Below are positions 42,200 through 54,200 of a stretch of DNA of 64,000 nucleotides, in pieces; the first letter of the stretch is position 1; each line of letters starts with the position of its first letter. Where the stretch lies: positions 53,263,626 through 53,327,625 of the forward strand of contig JAZBQD010000014.1 of NCBI GenBank assembly GCA_036583965.1, given 5' to 3'. The notes beneath the pieces were generated by a model, which was given only the letters and a program-made list of their open reading frames with translations, ran no database searches and had not been told where the DNA came from. A program made the translations under genes and the position numbers. This stretch comes from Prunella strophiata (lineage: Eukaryota > Chordata > Aves > Passeriformes > Prunellidae).

Positions 42200-42545
42200 C
42201 TCATGAGTGCATTTGGCTTGCTCACGTGGCAGGAGCAAAGCTAAAAGCTTCAGACTCCATGAATGAATCACTCCTGGCAGTTCCAGAGCTCTCCAAGCTC
42301 CTGCCTCTCCCCTGATGGACCACTGCTCCTCTCTGCCAACCTGCAGATGTGCCTACAGCCTTTCTCTTCTGCCACAGGTGGGTACCCCAGGCAGGCGTGC
42401 CTGACTCTGGGCTTGCCAGCAGAAATCCACACCAGCTGCTAGCAGCCACACTGTCAAAGAAACAGTTCAATAAGCCTATGATGGAGGAACTCCTGTTCAA
42501 AGTACTTAAGAGCTTTAATGGTACAAATTCTATTTCTCACCAGTA
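42200..42545. other. GC-richer unassigned segment
   Basis: A clear local rise in GC over about 340 bases, with overlapping 92-codon minus (42222-42500) and 65-codon plus (42349-42546) frames. Neither shows a domain. Splice-like words such as CCACAGGTGGGT (42373-42384) occur, but no flanking exon evidence. It could be an old LTR, a regulatory element or a non-coding exon. Confidence 0.28.
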
Positions 42546-44439
42546 ATTTATGTCTTGTGACAATTGAAGCTTGGAGCTTGCAATAGTGTCATGAAACAGG
42601 GGAAAGACAAAATCACTGTGTCTGGGTGCAAGACTATTAAGAATATGCTTGCCTAGCCTGCAGTAAAGAGCAAAATTGTGTTGATTGAACAGCAAAAATG
42701 TGACACATAAAGAATATTTTTTCTAGAGACAAAGATAATTCTTTCATTGGAGTAGGTGTGTACACATCCATATTGCATGAACCTAGCTTGTGACTCTGAC
42801 ATCACTATCTAAAATAAATATGCTGTGGTCAAATGTTGCTTAGAATGACAGAGCTTTTGTACCAAAAAAAACCCACCTTTTTGCTGCCTCAGTTCCCCAG
42901 TTAAACCATATATTTACAGAAATATAATAACAGAAAGCTACAGACACTTGGGAAGATGACATTGTGTCCTCATGGTAAAGTCACTGGCATATTTTAATGT
43001 TCAATTTAAAACTGAATTTTCTCTGTGCTCTTCTAGCTATAGCAATGCAAGAGATTCTGATTCTTCTGTGACTGCTGGCAAAGTAAAGCATAAATTATGT
43101 ATGTTCATGTCAGTGCTTCACACCAAGAAAGCAGTGTTCTTTGTTTATAGTTTGTTTTTTTTATTGTTTGTGAACAAGCAAAGATGATGAAGAGGGAGTA
43201 CCAGTCAGGAAATAGCAATTGAGAAAGACTTTGGGCTGTCTTCAATGGAAGGAACTATTTCACAGACAGAAAAGCACAAAATGAAACAAAACTAGGGAAA
43301 AGAAATATTTTTCTATCATGTGCTTTGTCTGCTTACACTGTAGAATTTGTGGTTCGTAATGCTTGCACTTTGGGAAGCAGGAAGACATTTGTGTGAAAAA
43401 GAGTACTATTTAAAAGCCAGAACTATTAGCAATTAAATATTTTGGACAGTTTAAAAAAAAACAAGTAAACTATTAGCAGCAACTCTTAGGATTCCAGGGG
43501 AAATAATTTTTTTTCTGTTAAGAAATCTTTTTCTTAAAACCAAAAATGTTTGTTTTCTGATGAAGTAAAAATTTTAAGCCACAAACACATCTTGTTATAT
43601 CTTTTCTATATTTTCAAAACATACCATTTAAATGAAATGTAGTGAAAATATACTTGTTCCTTTTGTAAACAGACCTAGGATACCAAGTTTCATCCTATAG
43701 CAAATTTTTATGTCAGAGCTAAAAACCAATGAAAAGGTAGTTCTACACAGGAACATTGACAAAACACTAACTCCAGTGAAGTGGCAAAATAGCACTCTAA
43801 TATCAGCCAGCAGAGCATTAAAAACCACAAAATGAATCAGCTTGTGGACCATGATATTTAAGATTAATATTTTTCAATTTTATTATGAATGAATCTTATC
43901 ATCTTATAGTGAATATTCAACTTATTATGACTGAAAATTACTTGCCTTTTGCCAATTTTGCAAGTTTTTATTTTGAACATATTACGTTTAAATTAATCTA
44001 TTATATACTGCACATTTTTAATACATATAATTAATACATATTTTATATATTGTCAAACATATGGCCAACAAAGAAAATATTTGCCTACTGTATCAGTCTG
44101 AAAAAAATTTTAACACTGAATTAGAGTAATTTTTCTTTTTTTTTTGAATTAGTGAGAAAGTGAAGATGAGGGAAGAGCATAATTCTGGTTGCTAAAATAA
44201 ATGTATTCTTTATTGTTCAGTACCACATGTGAAATAGCAGAAAAAAATTTGTCTTGCATTATGTCAATAGAAATATTAAGGAATTATATGCATTCTCAAA
44301 AGCCTAATTTAGCTCTTCTTTTTCTTAATAGCATGAAATGTATTAATGTTGAAAGGCCACCAAGTATTCAGAAATAATGAGCTCTGAAGCTTCCAAAGTC
44401 ATCTAACCAATACTCAGCTGAGTTTTAATGATGAATAAC
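42546..44439. other. AT-rich non-genic DNA
   Basis: Nothing supported. Very AT-rich at 43860-44110. Confidence 0.55.
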
Positions 44440-44770
44440 TAGGCCAATCTTTTTTTGGTAACATAGAGCTCGGGATAAAACTTGGCCGAGCCAGAAGGAA
44501 AATGAAAGAGAAGCTTTGTGAGCCCGTTTACACTCCCTCTGCACACCATCCACTAGACTGCTGTGCTGCTTCCAAGTCTGCTGAGCCAGGTACTCTGAGC
44601 CATCCCTCCCTCCCTGTTCTGTGCCCATCCAATAAATTTCCTGGCCTCGGGTTCTCCGTTTATGATTTCTTCCCAGAAACAAGACGTCACAGCCCAGCTG
44701 CTCTAGACTTCATAATTAAGGCTGTCTACTCCATTTTCCTGCCACCTTAAATGTACCTTTTCCCAAAACT
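44440..44770. promoter_or_regulatory. Candidate regulatory stretch with CRE-, E-box- and homeodomain-like sites
   Basis: A non-repetitive, GC-richer island in AT-rich DNA. Close together lie AGACGTCA (44682-44689, one base from a full cAMP-response element), CAGCTG (44695-44700, an E-box) and TAATTA (44713-44718, a homeodomain core). CpGs are retained at several points. The motifs are visible; enhancer function and conservation are inference. Frames of 82-85 codons on both strands here look non-coding. Confidence 0.3.
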
Positions 44771-47024
44771 TACACTCAGTTCTTCAGGGGCTTGAGTTTA
44801 ATGCAAGATGCTTCCATCTGAGCACACTACTGCATATGAAACAAATAAACATAGCCTGATGAAACGCTAAACTGAGATGCGTGTGTTTGTGTTCTTCAGG
44901 TAGACTCTGTTCTGGAGGACTTTGTAGTTGGATAAAGGTAATTTGCAGATGTTTAAAAAGTCTCCTCACTTTCCTTTTTTTTTTTTTTTTTTTTTTTTTC
45001 AGATTTCAGCAATAATACAGCCCTGTAAAACTATGTGTTTTTTTTTCCTTTTTCCAAATGCTTTTGCATCATGGATATGGATTTACAGACGTACTCTTCA
45101 CAGATTTGTTTCAGAACCTAAGCTGCAGCCTATCAGAACTTGCTTACCAACTGCCTTTGCCAGAATATTTTACTCCATGCAGAAATGATTCTAGTACATT
45201 TTAAGGTCTCTAAACCCCATCAAAAGCAGAACTTGACAGATAATAAACCAAAGGACTGGAGAGTCACTGTTAAAATGGATAAATGAGAGATCAAAAGCCC
45301 CTTTGCTACCCCAAGTCAGCATGATGCGTGCTGATACATTTCTTTGCTTTGACTGACATTTGTTGCATTTTAAATTACAACAACTAAACTCCTCCCCACT
45401 TTTCATTGTAAAAAAGGAATTTTATTTTCTTACAGTTATTTCAGGCTTCTCCACTCAAGTATGAAAAAAAAGTAATATGAAGGGTATTCATGAGTTCTTT
45501 GGGAAATTCTAGGAGGTTTTAATGCTGTTTGTTATTACACCTTTATGCTGCCATTGTGAATTCAGTGTATAGGTTTCCTTAAGCTAGAGGAGATACATAT
45601 TTAAAACACAACATATGAATTTAGCTACAAAAACCCTGCTTAAATCAGTAAAACATTTAAATCCTCACATACCTATTTGAAAATGTAACTGGTTTTGTTA
45701 GAATACAGTGGTAGCTTGATTGTTTCAAAGCCTTGAAAGGGAGAATTATATGGACGGAAGATGTTTTCAGTTTTGATGTTTGCAAAGGCTATGTGGAGAA
45801 AGTGATATCTATTAAGCACTTTTGACCAAGTACAAATCAAATTATATACATGTTAATAATGGAAATGTAATATGTCAAGTCACAAAACCATAAAAGCACA
45901 TTGGTCTAACTTTTAGCTAATACATTTGAAATCAAAATAAATGAATTTTAACTAGAAATTTTTAACCAATTGTCCCTCTAATATGGACTCCTGTGAAGAT
46001 ATAAATCAGCCTCTAGTGTGTATGTTGTATACTGTGAGCAGGAAAAGAAATTTGGCAATTTGCAACAGGTGTGATGTTAAAAAGTTAAGTTAGTTTACTT
46101 TGTACTGAAATGGAAAAAAATCAAAGGTTGCTGTGCTTTGGGTTAAGAAGTTAACCTGTCCTGAAATTCCACTGTAATATAAAACCAGATGCTGTTATGT
46201 CTTGGACTCTACTGTAAGAGGTGAAGATAGTTCAGGGCCTGTGGAAACTTTCAAAAAACGTCAGAGTTTCTTCTGGACACTACTGCAACACAGATAAGTT
46301 GGTCATGCATAGTCTAGGTTTTAGATTGATCATCAGTGATGTTAGGATCATCAGGAAGTTAGCCTAGATTTATATTCTTGCAATATGTCTCATAAAGGAT
46401 ATTATATCCAACTTTCCCAAACAGATTTTCTCCCAAGCAGGAGAGATTCAGCTCATTCCTCTCCACAGTGAATGGAAATTCAACACTTTCAGCATGGCAT
46501 GCTGAGTTTGTCTTAGAATTCTGTACCATGAACCACAGTTTTAAAAGCAATGATTAGTCTGCCTCACTTTAGAAAAATACAAATAATATTGTGAGGGTGT
46601 ATTTTCCATTTTATGGTCATTCTCAGAGTCCTAAAGCAAGATTTCATGGAATAAACACAGAGGTTTGTTTAAGAATCAGTTTTAGACTAGTCTTATTGGG
46701 CAATAAACAATGCTACATTCAGTATAAGGAGCAGAGACCGCAGATTTAGAACATCAGCACATAATAATCTTGTCTAGACCTGTATCACCAGTCAGACATA
46801 CAATTGATAGCCAAGTGTGACTTAGAGAGGACCTTAAGCTGCCAAGTAATTTCCAGGCCCTTCTACCAGTCCTGCCAGGCTGTCTTTGCTGAGGTGAATC
46901 AGCACAAGCTAATGCCAAAGCAAAAAAGAGCTTCTCAGGAATTCTATTTTTAGGGACAACTGAGTCAGGAAGAAGTGACTACCAAAGAGATGTTCTAGTT
47001 GGAAGATGGATTTGAAAAGCAAAG
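44771..47024. other. AT-rich non-genic DNA with a T25 run
   Basis: A run of 25 T lies at 44975-44999 after C/T-rich sequence. No gene or element recognised. Confidence 0.55.
44975..44999 (+). repeat. T25 homopolymer in a pyrimidine tract
   Basis: Uninterrupted run of 25 T, preceded by a C/T-rich stretch and followed at once by CAG. This mimics a splice acceptor, but no exon follows. Confidence 0.9.
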
Positions 47025-47108
47025 AAAACAAACAAACAAACAAACAAACAAACAAAAAAAACAAAAAAAAAAAAAAAAAAAAAACCAAAAAACCCCACAA
47101 CACAACAA
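47025..47108 (+). repeat. A/C-only tract with (AAAC)n and A22
   Basis: Bases 47025-47108 are only A or C. Seven C residues recur every 4 bases from 47029 to 47053, then an A run of 22 at 47063-47084, then AACCCC-type words. It resembles the tract at 37.2 kb in composition. The 68-codon plus and 64/84-codon minus frames crossing it are artefacts. Confidence 0.92.
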
Positions 47109-47464
47109 TTTTCCCCAGTGCTTAGAATACAGTGGAGGTCTGTTAATTATACTACATAAGCTTACATCATGGTTGAAAGCTAATGTCGATTTTCTAACCA
47201 AGTAGCACCTCTGGAAACAATTTCTTGGTTCCAGGCAATCTTTAAACATATGTTTTGGGGATGATATTGACTATTATTATCTTCTTTTTCTTTTTAAATT
47301 TCCCAATATCTATTTTTATTGTTTAATTTAAAGAAGATTAACATTGAACTAGTGCAGCAAAAATTTATTTTTCATAAATTATCTTTTGCTAAATTATTTC
47401 AGGGAAGCATTTTGGATGGGAGAGTCCATCCCAGCCATCTAAATATCATGCTTTGAAAGATAAA
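47109..47464. other. AT-rich non-genic DNA
   Basis: Nothing recognised before the CR1 tail. Confidence 0.5.
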
Positions 47465-47629
47465 GTACTGGAATGGTCTGCCCAGGGAGGTGGTGGAGTC
47501 ACCATCCCTGGCTGTGTTTAAAAAAAGACTGGATGAGACACTTGGTTTAGTTGAGGTGTTAGGGCATGGGTTGGACTCAATGATCTTGAATTTCTCTTCC
47601 AACCTAGTGACCCTGTGATTCTGTGATTG
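47465..47629 (+). mobile_element. CR1 LINE 3' end, 5'-truncated
   Basis: A well-preserved avian CR1 3' terminus. It contains the GGTCTGCCCAGGGAGGTGG block, then GTCACCATCCCTGG, then TTGGACTCAATGATCTTG, and ends in CTTCCAACCTAGTGACCC followed by two copies of an ATTCTGTG-type repeat. This is the non-coding tail used for template choice in CR1 target-primed reverse transcription. It is extremely 5'-truncated, as most CR1 copies are, and has no coding capacity. Similarity is good enough to suggest a younger age than the 28-kb copy. Confidence 0.93.
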
Positions 47630-47924
47630 TCCCTAGGAGTGACATTCTCATGGACTGGCATTATGTTTGATTTTGGTGTTGTGCTGGCGTGGCAGACTGA
47701 TGGGCAGTCACTGCCCTGGACTGTGAAGGAACAGCTGGACAAGCCAAGGCCAGCTCACCACCCTTTCTGAGGACCACCTGCATACCCAGGTGATTGCTGC
47801 TCCTACTGGTCAAATCTCTCAACTCCCAAGGCTCAAGAAGACCTACAAAATCACATTATGGCCTTTTACTTTCTACACAGATAATGTTGTTCTTAGTCAT
47901 AGAATGGATCCTACTATGTCTGTG
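47630..47924. other. GC-richer spacer between two opposed CR1 fragments
   Basis: Mostly GC-richer sequence I could not assign. It may belong to the minus-strand CR1 copy that follows, or to another repeat. A 74-codon minus frame starts here (47518-47742) and has no domain. Confidence 0.35.
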
Positions 47925-48345
47925 ATGAAGACATTAATTAGTCTTGGTCCCACTTGAACCAATGGACCCTCTAGGGACAGCACCCATTACTGGGTTCCAC
48001 TTGAATCTGCACCATTGACTCTAACTCTGTGGAAATGCCATCCAGCCAATTCCTAACCCATCCAACGATTCCATCTAATGGAAAACCCATATTTTTGCAA
48101 TTTAGAGGTAATTATGTTGGGGAGGGCTGCATTAAAGGTTTTAAAGAAGGTTTGATAGGTGACATCCATTAATCTTCCCTTGTCCACTAATGTAGTTGCT
48201 TCACCATAAAAGGCTGCTAAGTCAAACAGGTGATGAAGCCATGTGTTCAGCTCCCTGTCTTCCATATATTTTGACACATCTTCCAGGAAATTCTACTTCA
48301 TGAACTTATCAAGCACAGAGGTGAGACTGACTGGTTGGGAAAACT
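47925..48345 (-). mobile_element. CR1-type LINE fragment, central reverse transcriptase region
   Basis: Read on minus, this is a diverged CR1 reverse transcriptase middle section. The 74-codon frame at 48277-48053 includes LVDKGRLMDVTY, then a KTFN segment and SKLQKYGF, in CR1 order. The catalytic aspartate expected just after the VTY strand (palm motif A) is replaced by Gln-Thr. Upstream at 48280-48340 the match to CR1 continues, and downstream at 47990-48050 a VNGA...SSGT stretch continues it with a stop. It is inactive and probably an older CR1 subfamily. It lies opposite the CR1 tail at 47.5 kb. Confidence 0.8.
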
Positions 48346-49779
48346 GCTACTCATTGGTGGAAACCTGCCACAACCCAGGTGCTCAGTCTGTTTGCCAGCT
48401 GGTTCTTAAATAAGGCAAGCCCAGTATGAAGTAAATAACTGACTAGGTTTAAACTGATGCTTCAAAACACAAATATAAAAAAAACCATGCTATTTTCTCA
48501 GTTAAAGGATGAATTAAATTATCCTCAACATGCACTTAATACAAATGGGCAAAACTAGTGCTATGTGAGATTTTACCAGACTAAGATTCACTGTGGAGTA
48601 GCCTGGGATCTGATTGTTTCACAGGCCCCCAGTGCCTTCTAAGAGTGTGCTTTGGCCAGGACCACAAGGTTGTTTCTGTTGGTTCCTCCCTACTCTCTGG
48701 TCTTACTCAATACAGACTACTATGTTCCACCTCTGCTATGCAGAGTTAATTTCTTCCATCCAGGAGGAACTTTATAGTATCTTCCATGAACAGTTGATCC
48801 CTACTTTTTATTTTCTTCTAGCTGTTAAAGCCTCAACTGAGAATACCTCAGTTTTGTCTCTTGGCATCATTTGCAAGTAAAGCAGCCTTTGTTCCAAGTC
48901 AGCTTTTTTTGTCTCTTGGCTGGTAACTTCCTGGCCAGGTTGTTTTGGTCTCACAACATTTTCAGCATAACAATGGCTCTCACTAATTATATGAAGCGTG
49001 TTGCAGCTTTCAATATGCTACAGAAAACATTTATGAGTATCTAGTTATACCGCATCCCCTAGTGACAATCTTAAACCTTTATCAAAACCTAGCCTGAAGA
49101 ATCATATTTTCTCTCCTTTTTTTTAAGCTTCTTCCATCTCTAGAAATTCAGAAACCTACACTGTTTGTATCCTCTGTGTGTATCCTGTATACACTGTGTG
49201 TATCCTCTCTGTAGAAAGTTATACATAAAATAGAAGAACATGCTCCACAACAACCCGCCCCCCCAAAAAAAATACTCAGAAAAAGCTTTGAACTGGGAAG
49301 CTGTGCTTGGGGTTTTTTGTTTGTTTGGGGTTCTATAATACAAATTTGCTGGGAACTTTTTAGATTTTTTATTCTTTCTGCTTTTAAAATTGAGCCAATT
49401 TAGATTCACAAAACAAACTGCAGGGTAGAAGAAATAATTGTAACTCACAAGATGTGTGCCTGCCTTTCCACCTGGTCTGCCAGTGACTACCTTCCATCCT
49501 ATTTCCCTAGATAATCTCTTTTGTCCATTTGAAGCTCTTAGCTTCTGGGAATCTGCCATGTCAGGTATTTGGAAAATATCTGGAAAAGTTGAGCACTTCT
49601 GTTTTATCAGAAATAATTAATGATACATCTGCACATTTCCAAACTGTATGCATGCTACAAAAGCAAACAAAAAAATTACACATGGGCAACATTTTAGCAA
49701 GGAATTGCACTCAGCATGTCTCATTTGTATTGTTTTGATATGACAATATAAAATGCCTCTGAAAAAGGGTTATTAAGAA
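48346..49779. other. AT-rich non-genic DNA
   Basis: A short direct repeat of TGTGTGTATCCT words occurs around 49170-49205. The 139-codon minus frame at 49140-49559 is unrecognisable and includes low-complexity Lys/Phe runs. No other feature. Confidence 0.5.
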
Positions 49780-50110
49780 TCCACTTAGATGCTGGGAATG
49801 AATATTTCTTCCCCCATTATCAATCTCCTTCCTTCTACTTCATTAAATATCTCTCTCACTGCTCTTTGTTTGTGATCCACTGAAGCAATTTATTGTGTGA
49901 TAATGAGCAATATTCGTGCTGGGGCTTTAAACAGATTGCTCTGGTAGCCCTCTGAAAGACAAACAGATGATTCCAATCATAAAAAAATCTATAAGGTCAT
50001 CAGCCACCTGTATAGTAGCAGCATGTGACTCAGCTCCTGATTGACTATTTTTGCATTGTATTGATATATATGAGATGCTGATAATATTAAAGCTGTGCTC
50101 TTAGGTGATG
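49780..50110. promoter_or_regulatory. Candidate conserved non-coding stretch
   Basis: Non-repetitive sequence with an enhancer-like texture: forkhead-type TTGTTTGTGA (49866-49875), AAACAGATG and GCCACCTGT E-box-like words, and a TTGATATATATG stretch. No frame of note. Conservation cannot be judged from one sequence. Confidence 0.27.
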
Positions 50111-50509
50111 TACAATAACTAACAGTGTGTTCTCCACTGTGTCTTCTAATAGCTTCCTAAGTGACTGTCACATATTTGACTCCCTTGATTTGCTTACTGG
50201 TTTATTAGTTGAGGTACCTCTACATGATAGTATTATCCCTTGAGATTTTCTTTGAAGTTGAGTTTATAGCTTTGATTTCTAGAAGCCTTTTTTGCCTCTA
50301 AGAGCCCTGGGCTTTAATTGTTTTAAAGGAGAATGTAAAGAATACTTAGTCACAGAAAGCTGTTCACACATATTACTTTACTGTCCATTTCCTATGTCTG
50401 TTGAAAATATTCCTTTTATTTATACAGGCATTTTCTTACAAGCAGTCAGAACCTCTCCTGGTTCAGTCAATGTCTGTTCCTTCTCGTTCTCCCACAATAC
50501 ATGTTTGTG
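50111..50509. other. AT-rich non-genic DNA
   Basis: No feature recognised; a 72-codon frame (50292-50510) has no domain. Confidence 0.5.
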
Positions 50510-51230
50510 AAGAGCTTGACTCTGCCTTGGTGTCGCCTTCCAGATCCAAGGGGGCAGCTGCTTTTCCTGCCTGAGGCCATCTCTGCTTCAGGCTGGACCA
50601 GCCTTTTTCCCTCCATGTCTCCTCACAGGGTGTGTACTCCTGCCTCCAGTCACCACAGTGGCTCTGTGTTGAACTTCAAGTTTATCAATGTTTGTTTTAG
50701 GCTGGGGACCCAAAACTGGGGACAGTGCTTTGGCTGTGATCTAAGGAGTGCTGAGTAGAGGGGGATAAATCCTTTCCTCAGTATGCTGAGTCTTTTTCTG
50801 CTAATGCAGCCCAGGAGGCTGTTGGCCATCTTTGCTGCCAGGGCACTGCTGGCTCATCTCATTGTCCCCCAGGTTCTTTTTGGCAGAGCTCTTTTTCCGC
50901 AGGTCAATCTCCACCTTGTATCATTGCAAGACACTTTCCTCCATTTGCAGGGATTTTCTTTGGCTTTTTTGAATTTCATAAGGTGCCTCTTGGCCCATTT
51001 CTCCACCAGGTCCAGGTCCATCTGGATGACAATCCTGTCCTTGAGCATTTAACTGCTCCTACCAGTTTCTCATCATCTGCAAACTTGCAGGAATGCATTC
51101 CAGTGACTCTTCCAAGTCATGGGTAAATATGTTAAACGGGACAGGTCTGAAGGACAGACCCCTTGGATGCTTCACCTGTTACTGGTCTCCACCTGACTTA
51201 AACAATCCATTAACTTCTTTTTGATCCTGA
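50510..51230 (-). mobile_element. CR1 LINE fragment, reverse transcriptase C-terminus and 3' region
   Basis: The longest uninterrupted CR1 piece in the window, on minus. From 51230 downward come a GVP-type approach, a FNIF-like strand, and an intact FADD-type catalytic box (codons at 51083-51072, followed by EKL). Next are a DLDLVEKWA helix and NLMKF-like HLMKF, then the AFAEKDLG-like region as ALPKRTWG, then the CR1 3' part at 50517-50850. The 64-codon frame 51048-50854 is in a different phase from the FADD box, showing a frameshift. The 5' part and the terminal repeats are missing. It is a dead fragment, probably as old as the copy at 28 kb. Confidence 0.85.
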
Positions 51231-54200
51231 TTAGCCAACTGTTTTTTTACCAACTTGCTTTTTCACCTATCCCAATGGTAGCACCCTAACTGGGGTAAAG
51301 AATATGGTGGGAGATAGCATGAAAAGTCCTTCTAAAGAACAGCCCTCCTCTCATCCACAAATCCTGTTGATTCATTGTACAAGGCATACTATGGGAAAAG
51401 AAATTGTTGTGATTATTTAGTGATAAAGCCAAAACTGGATATGGAAGGTTGTTTTGAAGTTTTTTTCCAGGCCTTTAAGTACACTTGTGGTTGGCAAAAA
51501 CTGAAGCTGTTTCAACACACAAAACTAACTGTTAAGTCCCTAATTCTGTGACATGTTTCTTTGGACAACTCTGTGAGTGTATAAAGCCCACACATTTGTG
51601 TGGAATTACCTCGCTGAACAGGGCCTAAATCTCCCACAATTCTGTGTTCCTTCATGGGCAATTATTGCAATCTCCTTTATTTTTGCTTTGACATTGATTT
51701 ATGTGTAGATTTGAGACACCTGGCCCTTGCCATTAAAGACAATTTGCTTGTGCTTGGAATAACTTATATAGCATGAGTAGTATGACAGGAAGAGTAGTAC
51801 CCTTTTAAAATATAATCAAAAAAACTAGTTGCAACTTGTTACTCTCAAAGCTGCTGGTGACACCAAATTTCTTAACTTGGAAACTGTGCAGCTTACTGCA
51901 AGCAGTCACTGCTCAATGTGAACATATATTTTAATAAAGCCAGGAAGGCTACTACTTCTTTCTTTGTCATCAACTACTTTTATCCAGTCTAAGAGAGCTG
52001 TTTAAAGTATTCCACTTTCTGAGGTTCCAGTTGGTTTTGTTGCTTTTTCATTCTGCTATATTATGGAAAGAGGAAGACTAGTAACTCCATTTCTCCAACT
52101 CACCTCTCAAGTTCAGCCTAGCTTTTCACTTAGGTACTGTTTTCTTTTTTCCCTCTTGACTCTCTTTAGCTCGTGATTTCCAGCTCAAACTTTCCATTCA
52201 TATGCTTTTTTCATACTCTCCTTTCTGTGTTTTTCTTTTTTTCCCACTTCTGCCCATGCTCAAAGCAATTACATCTCTTATCCTTAACAATTTATTCTTT
52301 TGGCATAATGTACCCAAACTCAGCTACTTATAAGCCTCAGGCTCAAGTACTGCAGTGTTATTGTATGTTTTGTAAATAAGCTGTATTGAAAGGAGTCAAC
52401 AAAGCCTGGTTTTTTTTTTTTTTAATTCCATGGCATTAATACCTGTGAAAAATACAACAAAGGAAAAATGAAAGGAATAATAAGAAAACTGTAATTGTTT
52501 TCAGTTGTCAAAGTAGCTATATTTTAAAAGATGAAAGGAAACCCTATGTTGCCTATCTTAATCAATATTTCTGAAATCCACAAAGATTGACAGAAAATAA
52601 GCCTCTCACATGGGGGATTTCCTAAATCTTTTTTTCTTAAGTTTGGTCTGCAAATTGAAGCCATGATCCAGAGAAGCCATGAAATTAAATAATAATTTAT
52701 ATCTACAGTAGAAACAAGTAAAAAGGGATTAAAAGCACAAAAAACCTTTAGATAATTTTGGCTTCTTGTAAACTAGTACATGAACCCATATATCATCACC
52801 TGAGCTAGGGTGACTGGATTTGTACACTGTTATACCCCCCCACTATGAGCAAGAGACCCAAGTTCATGCTGTAAGAACAAGTATGTTGTGTAACTAATAC
52901 ACTAATACTTGATGCACCCCTGCACACCATTTCCAGTCCTATTTTTGAAATGCTGTAATGAAATCCTTCCCATTTCAGAGGAAAGCTGGATGCTGTCATT
53001 GGTGGAAAAGTATCTTCTTCAATATATTATTTTTTTGTCTATTTTGAATTTGGATAGGAAAGCAGTACTTTCAGATGCCTTATCTCTTTTCACCACTTCT
53101 GTTAACTTTACCTAAAACTTTTGCCTTTGTACCTTTTTTCCTGAGTCATAATTATGATTACTCAAACGTGTATGCACTCAGATTAATTATGCAATTTGTC
53201 AGTGCAAGTGTGCATGGAAACACAAGACAAGCTTCAGGATTTCTCTGTCAGAAAATAATGTTTAAAATAGAATTATGTTTGAAACAGCATTACCTTTGAG
53301 TTTGCACAGCATTACAGCTGCCCTTTTGCCCCAACCCTAACCCTTTGACAGTACTTACAAGTTACCTGACTCTTTGACTCCTTTTTTGCTTCAGCTAAAT
53401 GCAAGATGATTTTTTGGTGCAGAATAAGTAACAAAGGCATGCTTCTGTCACAGGGTCAGAAAACCCTGAGTCAAGTATATATCCACATGCTGCCTTGGCC
53501 AAAAGTACCTCTTACTGTAATGATAGCACCAGTGATCTGACAGCTTGTCTCCTGGGCCCTTGCAAGGCCACCTTGCCTCTGAGTGCACATATAAAGATAT
53601 CTTGTGCTTTCACTTTGAAAGTTCCCTGGAGAATTTTCTGGTAGGATTTTTCTTGCCAGGGATTGCTTTTGAAATGTGCAGAGAGACATGCAAACAGACA
53701 AAAAGAAATCATTACTGCAGAAATATATGAAATATGTATTCTGTTCAAAGCTGTTGCATTTCCTGTGCTCACCAAACAGTATGTCCTTTGCAGCAAGGAG
53801 TACAAACAAATAAAACTAAAATCCAAGGGAATAAAAACAAGGGTACAAGCATTTAGGTTATATAAAACAGGAGCTCATTTGGAGATAACTCACCTTCCGA
53901 ACTTGATGTCAAAGCATTTCAAACTTGAATACCTAATGAGATACACTAAAATATCATGTGCTACTGAAAAACCATGTGTATTCACAAAAGAATTTCAAAA
54001 TCTGAATTTAAAAACTTCATTAAGTTGTGCTCATTTATTATGAATTTCCTGGAGGATTTTTAATCCCTTGGTATTTGGAAAAGTATTTTAGAAGAAAAAC
54101 CTTCTGAAATATTTTGAAGTATTTAAAAGAAGGAATATCAAACCTTTATATTTCCATTATATACGTCAACATTCAATGCTCAGTGTTGAGCATTCAAATG

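Noticed and set aside
44960..45010. Pyrimidine tract followed by CAG, like a splice acceptor
   Set aside because: The tract is a T25 homopolymer and the frame after it (44928-45188) has no recognisable coding content.
49140..49559. 139-codon open frame on minus
   Set aside because: Contains low-complexity runs and a short direct repeat; no domain.
53329..53346. Telomere-like CCCTAACCC
   Set aside because: Only about two imperfect units; not an interstitial telomeric array.
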